A DNA stretch of 64,000 nt from Teichococcus coralli. Its GTDB lineage: Bacteria > Pseudomonadota > Alphaproteobacteria > Acetobacterales > Acetobacteraceae. Positions 59,050 through 64,000 of this stretch are shown one piece after another (the stretch's first letter is position 1; the number at the start of each line of letters is the position of its first letter). The notes beneath the pieces are model-generated. The model was not told the origin of the DNA. It saw only the letters and a program-made list of their open reading frames with translations, and did no database searches. The DNA lies in contig NZ_SNVJ01000005.1 of assembly GCF_009829925.1 (NCBI RefSeq), forward strand, positions 62,001-126,000, given 5' to 3'. The translations under genes and the position numbers were made by a program.

Positions 59050-59961
59050 ATGGCTGAGATCACCGCCGCGATGGTCCGCGACCTGCGCGAGAAGACCGGC
59101 GCGGGCATGATGGACTGCAAGAAGGCCCTGGTCGAGAACAACGGCGACGCCGAGGCCGCGGTCGATTGGCTGCGCAAGAAGGGTCTTGCCGCGGCTGCCA
59201 AGAAGTCCGGCCGCGTTGCCGCCGAGGGCCTGATCGGCACCGCCACCGGCCCCGAGGTCGGCGGCATGGTGGAGGTCAACGCCGAGACCGACTTCGTGGC
59301 CCGCAACGAGCTGTTCCAGAACTTCGTCGCCGAGGTGGCGGGGCTGGTCCTCGTCGTGGGCGATGACGTCGAGCAGCTGAAGGCGGCGACTTTCCCCGGC
59401 ACCACCCATTCGGTGCAGGACGAGCTGACCCGGCTGATCGCCACCATCGGCGAGAACATGTCCATCCGCCGCGCCAAGCGCTTCACGGTGCCCTCCGGCG
59501 TGGTCGCCACCTATGTCCACTCGGCGGTGAAGCCGGGCCTGGGCAAGATCGGCGTGCTGGTGGCGCTCGAGGCGGCCTCGGAGATCGAGGCGCTGGAGAC
59601 GCTGGGCCGCCAGATCGGCATGCATGTCGCCGCCGCCCGCCCGGAGGCGCTGGACATCAGCGCCGTGGACCCCTCCGCCCTTGAGCGCGAGAAGGCGGTG
59701 CTGACCGAGCAGGCCTCCACCTCTGGCAAGCCCCCCGCCATCATCGAGAAGATGGTCGAGGGCCGGGTGCGCAAGTACTACGAGGAAGTGGTGCTGCTGG
59801 AGCAGGTCTGGGTGCATGACGGCGAGAGCCGCGTGAAGGCCGTGGTGCAGAAGGCCGGCGCCAAGCTGGCCGGCTTTGCCCGGTTCCAGCTCGGCGAGGG
59901 CATCGAGAAGCAGTCCAGCGACTTCGCCGCCGAGGTCGCGGCTGCCGCCGGCACCGTCTGA
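59050..59961 (+). CDS. tsf: elongation factor Ts
   Basis: 303 residues. Nucleotide exchange factor for EF-Tu. N-terminal UBA-like start [20 protein letters not shown] (signature [17 protein letters not shown]), and [17 protein letters not shown] in the core that inserts into EF-Tu. Full length with a normal C-terminal dimer part. Followed by a strong hairpin, so the rpsB-tsf transcript may end here. Confidence 0.98.
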   Translation: MAEITAAMVRDLREKTGAGMMDCKKALVENNGDAEAAVDWLRKKGLAAAAKKSGRVAAEGLIGTATGPEVGGMVEVNAETDFVARNELFQNFVAEVAGLVLVVGDDVEQLKAATFPGTTHSVQDELTRLIATIGENMSIRRAKRFTVPSGVVATYVHSAVKPGLGKIGVLVALEAASEIEALETLGRQIGMHVAAARPEALDISAVDPSALEREKAVLTEQASTSGKPPAIIEKMVEGRVRKYYEEVVLLEQVWVHDGESRVKAVVQKAGAKLAGFARFQLGEGIEKQSSDFAAEVAAAAGTV

Positions 59962-59971
59962 TCCGACCAGC

Positions 59972-60001
59972 CCCGGGCGGACGCTCCCGCGTCCGCCCGG
60001 G
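59972..60001 (+). terminator. hairpin after tsf
   Basis: A 13-bp perfect stem CCCGGGCGGACGC/GCGTCCGCCCGGG with a TCCC loop, 10 nt after the tsf stop. No T-run, so it may be a partial terminator or an mRNA-stabilising end. Confidence 0.5.
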
Positions 60002-60145
60002 ATCGCCTGCCGCATCGCCCGGGCGCCGGATTGCCGGCCGCATCCGCGAAGCGGCCGTTGACTTAGTCGTGGCCTTGTCGCGCCCAGATGCGGCCCGTAT
60101 CGTGCCATGGCTCTCCTGACGCTTCCTGATCCCGGATCCCCGCCC

Positions 60146-60865
60146 ATGCCAAGTCCGATCTACAAGCGCGCCCTGCTCAAGCTCTCGGGTGAGGCGCTCA
60201 TGGGCTCCCGCGACTACGGGCTGGACACCAACACGGTCCGCGAGATCGCGCAGGACATCAAGGGGGTGGCCGAGCTCGGGGTCGAGGCCTGTGTGGTCGT
60301 GGGGGGCGGCAACATCTTCCGCGGCGTCGCCGGCGCCTCCGCCGGCATGGACCGCGCCCAGGCCGACAGCATGGGCATGCTGGCCACGGTGATGAACGCC
60401 CTGGCCCTGCAGAGCGCGCTGGAGAAGCTCGGCGTGCCGACCCGCGTGCAGTCGGCCATCCCGATGAGCAGCGTCTGCGAGCCCTTCATCCGCCGCCGCG
60501 CCCAGCGCCACATGGAGAAGGGACGGGTGGTGATCTTCGCCGCCGGCTCCGGCAACCCCTTCTTCACCACCGACACCGCCGCCGCGCTGCGGGCCGCCGA
60601 GATGAACTGCGACGTGCTGCTGAAGGGCACCCAGGTGGACGGCGTCTATTCCGCCGACCCGCGCAAGAACCCGCATGCCGAGCGCTACGTCACGCTGACC
60701 TATCTGGAGATGCTGGCCCGCGACCTTGCCGTGATGGACGCCGCCGCGATCAGCCTGGCGCGCGAGAACAAGCTGCCGATCATCGTCTTCAATATCCACG
60801 AGCCGGGCGCCTTCACCGCCGTGATGCAGGGCGAAGGCCGCTTCACCACGGTCGTGGATCAATAA
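60146..60865 (+). CDS. pyrH: UMP kinase
   Basis: 239 residues of the amino-acid-kinase fold. [15 protein letters not shown] gives the phosphate loop, [12 protein letters not shown] and [18 protein letters not shown] are the UMP/ATP motifs. Makes UDP from UMP. The ATG at 60146 fits the family length; an in-frame ATG at 60107 would add 13 residues with no homology. 17 nt before frr. Confidence 0.97.
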   Translation: MPSPIYKRALLKLSGEALMGSRDYGLDTNTVREIAQDIKGVAELGVEACVVVGGGNIFRGVAGASAGMDRAQADSMGMLATVMNALALQSALEKLGVPTRVQSAIPMSSVCEPFIRRRAQRHMEKGRVVIFAAGSGNPFFTTDTAAALRAAEMNCDVLLKGTQVDGVYSADPRKNPHAERYVTLTYLEMLARDLAVMDAAAISLARENKLPIIVFNIHEPGAFTAVMQGEGRFTTVVDQ

Positions 60866-60881
60866 GAAGGAAGCCCCGGTC

Positions 60882-61454
60882 ATGGCCGCCCCAGCCGATC
60901 TGAACACGCTGAAACAGGACCTCTCGCGCCGCATGGATGGCGCCCTGGACTCGCTGAGGAAGGAGTTCTCGGGCCTGCGCACCGGGCGCGCCTCGCCGGC
61001 GCTGCTGGAGCCGATCCGGGTGGAGGTCTATGGCGCCGTGCAGCCGCTGGTGCAGGTGGCGAACATTTCCGTCTCTGGCCCCAGCATGCTTTCCGTGCAG
61101 GTTTGGGACCGCGGCGCCACCAAGGCGGTGGAGGTCGCCATCCGCGACTCCGGCCTCGGCCTGAACCCGCAGGCGGAGGGCCAGACCATCCGCGTGCCGC
61201 TGCCGCCGCTGACGCAGGAGCGACGCAACGACCTGGCCAAGCAGGCGGCGAAATATGCCGAGGCCGCCAAGGTGGCGGTGCGGGGCGTCCGCCGCGATGG
61301 CATGGACCAGATCAAGGGCTGGGAAAAGAAGTCCGAGATCGGCAAGGATGAGGCGAAGGACTGGTCCGACGAGGTGCAGAAGCTTACCGACCTGACCATC
61401 AAGAAGGTCGATGAGTTGCTCGCCGAGAAGGAAAAGGACATCAAGGCCGTCTGA
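60882..61454 (+). CDS. frr: ribosome recycling factor
   Basis: 190 residues, normal for the family. LRKEFSGLRTGRASPALLEPI starts the helical bundle, NPQAEGQTIRVPLPPLTQERR lies in the hinge, and VRRDGMDQIKGWEK and the C-terminal helix LTIKKVDELLAEKEKDI end it. Splits post-termination ribosomes with EF-G. Followed by uppS after 7 bp. Confidence 0.98.
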   Translation: MAAPADLNTLKQDLSRRMDGALDSLRKEFSGLRTGRASPALLEPIRVEVYGAVQPLVQVANISVSGPSMLSVQVWDRGATKAVEVAIRDSGLGLNPQAEGQTIRVPLPPLTQERRNDLAKQAAKYAEAAKVAVRGVRRDGMDQIKGWEKKSEIGKDEAKDWSDEVQKLTDLTIKKVDELLAEKEKDIKAV

Positions 61455-61461
61455 TCACCCC

Positions 61462-62223
61462 ATGAGCGCCGCGTCCCTGAACCAGCCTCTTGCGGCGCTG
61501 CCGGATCTGGCGGCCCCTCCTGACGGCCCACTTCATATTGGCCTGATCATGGATGGCAACCGCCGCTGGGCGAAGGCCCGCGGCCTGCCGCGCGCCCTTG
61601 GCCACAAGGCCGGGGTGGAGGCGGTGCGCCGTGCCATCCAGGCCGCGGCCGATGCCGGCATCGGCTGGCTGACCCTTTTCGCCTTTTCCTCGGAGAACTG
61701 GCGCCGCTCGGCCGATGAGGTGCGCGACCTCACCGGCCTTTTGCGCATCTATCTCCGCCGCGAGGTCAACACGCTGGCCAGGAACGGCGTGCGCCTGCGC
61801 GTCATCGGCGAGCGGGACCGCTTCGGGCCGGAAACGGTGGCCGCCATCGAGGCGGCGGAGCAGGCCACCGCGCACAACACCAAGCTGAACCTGACCGTGG
61901 CGCTGTCCTATGGCGCGCGCGCCGAGATCGCCGCCGCGGCACGCGCCGTGGCCCAGGACGTCGCGGCCGGCCGCCTCGACCCGGCCAGCATCGACGAGGA
62001 GACGGTCAGCCGGCGCCTGGCCACGCATGGCATGCCGGACCCGGACCTGATCATCCGCACCTCCGGCGAGCAGCGGCTCTCGAACTTCCTGCTCTGGCAG
62101 GCCGCCTATGCCGAGTTCGTTTTCCTTGACGTCCTGTGGCCGGACTTCGACGCGACCCATCTGGGTCAGGCCCTGGTCGAGTACCGCCGCCGCGTCCGCC
62201 GCTTCGGGGTGGGCAGCGGCTGA
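61462..62223 (+). CDS. uppS: undecaprenyl diphosphate synthase
   Basis: 253 residues. Catalytic Asp31 in IMDGNRRWAKARGL, substrate region FAFSSENWRRSADEV, and the C-terminal DLIIRTSGEQRLSNFLLWQ and DVLWPDF of cis-prenyltransferases. Makes the C55 lipid carrier for peptidoglycan and other polymers. Start at MSAAS at 61462, 7 nt after the frr stop. cdsA starts 2 nt after its stop. Confidence 0.98.
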   Translation: MSAASLNQPLAALPDLAAPPDGPLHIGLIMDGNRRWAKARGLPRALGHKAGVEAVRRAIQAAADAGIGWLTLFAFSSENWRRSADEVRDLTGLLRIYLRREVNTLARNGVRLRVIGERDRFGPETVAAIEAAEQATAHNTKLNLTVALSYGARAEIAAAARAVAQDVAAGRLDPASIDEETVSRRLATHGMPDPDLIIRTSGEQRLSNFLLWQAAYAEFVFLDVLWPDFDATHLGQALVEYRRRVRRFGVGSG

Positions 62224-62225
62224 GG

Positions 62226-63092
62226 ATGGGAGCGCCTCCAGGCTCCGAAGCACCGTCGGCGAAGCGCTGGCGCGACCTGAAGAAGCGGGCCATCTCGGCG
62301 GCGGTGCTGGGGCCTGGCGCGCTGCTCTGTGCCTGGCTGGGCGCGCTGCCCTGGACGGCGCTGATGGCGCTGGCGGTGGCGCTGCTCTGCTGGGAATGGG
62401 TCCGGCTCTGCGGCTTGCGCAGCCGCGCCTGGCCGGGCGCCGCCCTGCCCGCCGTGGTGTTCGTGGCCTGCGCCCTGGCGGTCCTTGAACGGCCGGTGGC
62501 CGGGCTGGTGGTTCTCGGGCTGGGCTTCGCGGCCACCTGGGCGACCGTCCCGCGTCTGCATCGCGCCGCCGTGCCTCCCCCGCCGGCGAGCTGGCTTGCC
62601 CTGGGCGTGCTCTATATCGGCATCGCCGGCATCGCCCTGATCGAGCTGCGGCACGACAACGAGGCCGGGCGCGGTAACATCCTGTTTCTCTTCTTCGTGG
62701 TCTGGGCCAGTGATATCGGTGCCTACATGTTCGGGCGCCTGCTCGGCGGGCCCAAGCTGGCCCCCGCCATCTCCCCCGGAAAGACCTGGTCGGGCGCCAT
62801 GGGCGGCCTAGTCTCCACCATGCTTGTCGGCTGGCTCGCCGCCGCCTGGCTGGCGCCGGGCACACCTTCGCTGGTGCGGGTGCTGGGCGTGGCGGCGCTG
62901 CTCGGCGTCGCCACCCAGCTCGGCGACCTGCTGGAAAGTGCGGTGAAGCGCCACTTCAAGGTGAAGGACAGTTCGATGTTGATTCCCGGCCATGGTGGCT
63001 TGCTGGACCGGCTGGACGGCCTGATGGCAGCGGCGCCGGTTGCCGCGCTGCTCGCCTTCGCCATCGGCTATGGGGTGCCCCTGTGGCACTAG
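62226..63092 (+). CDS. cdsA: phosphatidate cytidylyltransferase
   Basis: 288 residues, about eight membrane helices. CTP-transferase signature at the C-terminal end: SAVKRHFKVKDSSMLIPGHG (in the family pattern SxxKRxxxxKDxxxxxPGHGG) followed by GLLDRLDG. WASDIGAYMFGRLLGGPKL is the other conserved region. Makes CDP-diacylglycerol, the precursor of all phospholipids. Overlaps dxr by 10 nt. Confidence 0.97.
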   Translation: MGAPPGSEAPSAKRWRDLKKRAISAAVLGPGALLCAWLGALPWTALMALAVALLCWEWVRLCGLRSRAWPGAALPAVVFVACALAVLERPVAGLVVLGLGFAATWATVPRLHRAAVPPPPASWLALGVLYIGIAGIALIELRHDNEAGRGNILFLFFVVWASDIGAYMFGRLLGGPKLAPAISPGKTWSGAMGGLVSTMLVGWLAAAWLAPGTPSLVRVLGVAALLGVATQLGDLLESAVKRHFKVKDSSMLIPGHGGLLDRLDGLMAAAPVAALLAFAIGYGVPLWH

Positions 63093-64000
63093 GTCTGCCG
63101 GACCGGACGCGCCGCCTCACCATTCTCGGCAGCACGGGCTCGGTGGGCCGCAGCACCGTCGCGCTGCTTGATGCCACACCAGAGGGGAGCTTCGCCGTCG
63201 CCGCGCTGGTGGCAGGGCGTGACGCCGACGCCTTGGCCGAGCAGGCGCTGCGCTTGCGGCCGGACATCGCCGTCCTGGCTGACGAGGCCGCTGCGCCGCG
63301 GTTGCGGGATCGGCTGGCAGGCTCGGGGATAGCTTGGGCCTGCGGCCGGGACGCCGTGCTCGCCGCTGCCGCCATGCCGGCGGACTGGACCATGGCCGCC
63401 ATCGTCGGTGCGGCCGGGCTGGAGCCGACCCTGGCGGCGCTGCGCAACGGCGGCACGCTGGCGCTGGCCAACAAGGAGTCGCTGGTCTGCGCCGGAGAGC
63501 TCGTGATGCGCGCCGTGCGCGAGGCCGGCGCGACGCTGCTGCCGGTGGATTCCGAGCACAACGCCATTTTCCAGACCCTGGACGCGCGCGACCCTGCGGC
63601 GGTGGAGCAGATCGTGCTCACCGCCTCCGGTGGGCCGTTCCGCGAGATGCCCCTGGAGCGCATGGCCCGTGTCACGCCCGAAGAGGCCGTGCGCCATCCC
63701 GTCTGGTCCATGGGCGCCAAGATCAGCGTCGACTCCGCCACCATGATGAACAAGGGCCTGGAGCTGATCGAGGCGGCGCGGCTTTTCCCGGTGCCGGAGC
63801 CGCGCATCGGTGTGCTCGTGCATCCCCAGTCGGCCGTGCATGGCATGGTGCAGTATGCCGATGGATCGCTGCTCGCCCAGCTCGGCACGCCGGACATGCG
63901 CACGCCCATCGCGCACGCCTTGGCCTGGCCGCGCCGCATGTCGGTGGACCTGCCGCGGCTCGACCTCGCGGCGCTGGCCCGGCTGGAGTTCCACGCGCCT
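63083..64000 (+). CDS. dxr: 1-deoxy-D-xylulose 5-phosphate reductoisomerase (partial, C-terminus off the window)
   Basis: 306 residues are inside the window; roughly 80-90 more are expected past the right edge. NADPH-binding LTILGSTGSVGRST opens the protein. The metal/substrate site is in VDSEHNAIFQ and WSMGAKISVDSATMMNKGLE. The GTG start lies within cdsA (10-nt overlap), typical of the cdsA-dxr pair. Commits carbon to isoprenoids through the MEP pathway, upstream of the product used by uppS. Confidence 0.97.
   Translation, partial: MALGLPDRTRRLTILGSTGSVGRSTVALLDATPEGSFAVAALVAGRDADALAEQALRLRPDIAVLADEAAAPRLRDRLAGSGIAWACGRDAVLAAAAMPADWTMAAIVGAAGLEPTLAALRNGGTLALANKESLVCAGELVMRAVREAGATLLPVDSEHNAIFQTLDARDPAAVEQIVLTASGGPFREMPLERMARVTPEEAVRHPVWSMGAKISVDSATMMNKGLELIEAARLFPVPEPRIGVLVHPQSAVHGMVQYADGSLLAQLGTPDMRTPIAHALAWPRRMSVDLPRLDLAALARLEFHAP

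Overview
The window reads as a chromosome segment from a high-GC alphaproteobacterium, most likely Acetobacteraceae (Roseomonas-like). The evidence is the GC-rich coding throughout, separate nuoC and nuoD inside a 14-gene nuo operon, the clpP-clpX-lon-hup block downstream of tig, and the conserved runs proS-lolC-lolD-dnaE and rpsB-tsf-pyrH-frr-uppS-cdsA-dxr. The genus is inference. I see no prophage, IS element, CRISPR array or toxin-antitoxin pair. Most of the window is core genome.

Left part (1-21.5 kb) is the accessory-like half. It starts with a truncated sulfur-metabolism-type MBL hydrolase. Next is a minus-strand DNA-repair cluster: a DEXH helicase of the ligase-associated type, PdeM, a photolyase and a PPP-type phosphatase, the last three overlapping by 4 nt. 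Then come two paralogous small lipoproteins, and a minus-strand cluster of a NitT/TauT-type ABC transporter (ATPase, permease) with PcaD-like and PcaB-like enzymes of the 3-oxoadipate route. After that are the bifunctional NAD(P)HX repair enzyme, malonyl-CoA decarboxylase, an EAL phosphodiesterase, a large transketolase/PDH-E1-like protein, a small P-loop kinase, a Tat-exported glucose-fructose-oxidoreductase-like enzyme, a 108-bp repeat with inverted termini, and a class I aminotransferase.

Middle part (21.6-29.3 kb) is protein quality control: tRNA-Leu(UAG), trigger factor, ClpP, ClpX, Lon and HU, then tRNA-Val(UAC) and tRNA-Asp(GUC). The trigger factor is the most unusual protein here: about 175 extra residues sit inside its FKBP-type prolyl isomerase domain.

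Right part (29.4-64 kb) starts with complex I nuoABCDEFGHIJKLMN, read as one tightly coupled operon, followed by birA, a 490-bp stretch without a convincing gene where many relatives carry coaX, and ribonuclease J. An acyltransferase on the other strand, a DUF1467 membrane protein and a possible small RNA with a strong terminator follow. The window then runs through proS, lolC, lolD, dnaE, a chemoreceptor, and the translation/envelope block rpsB to dxr, which is cut by the right edge.
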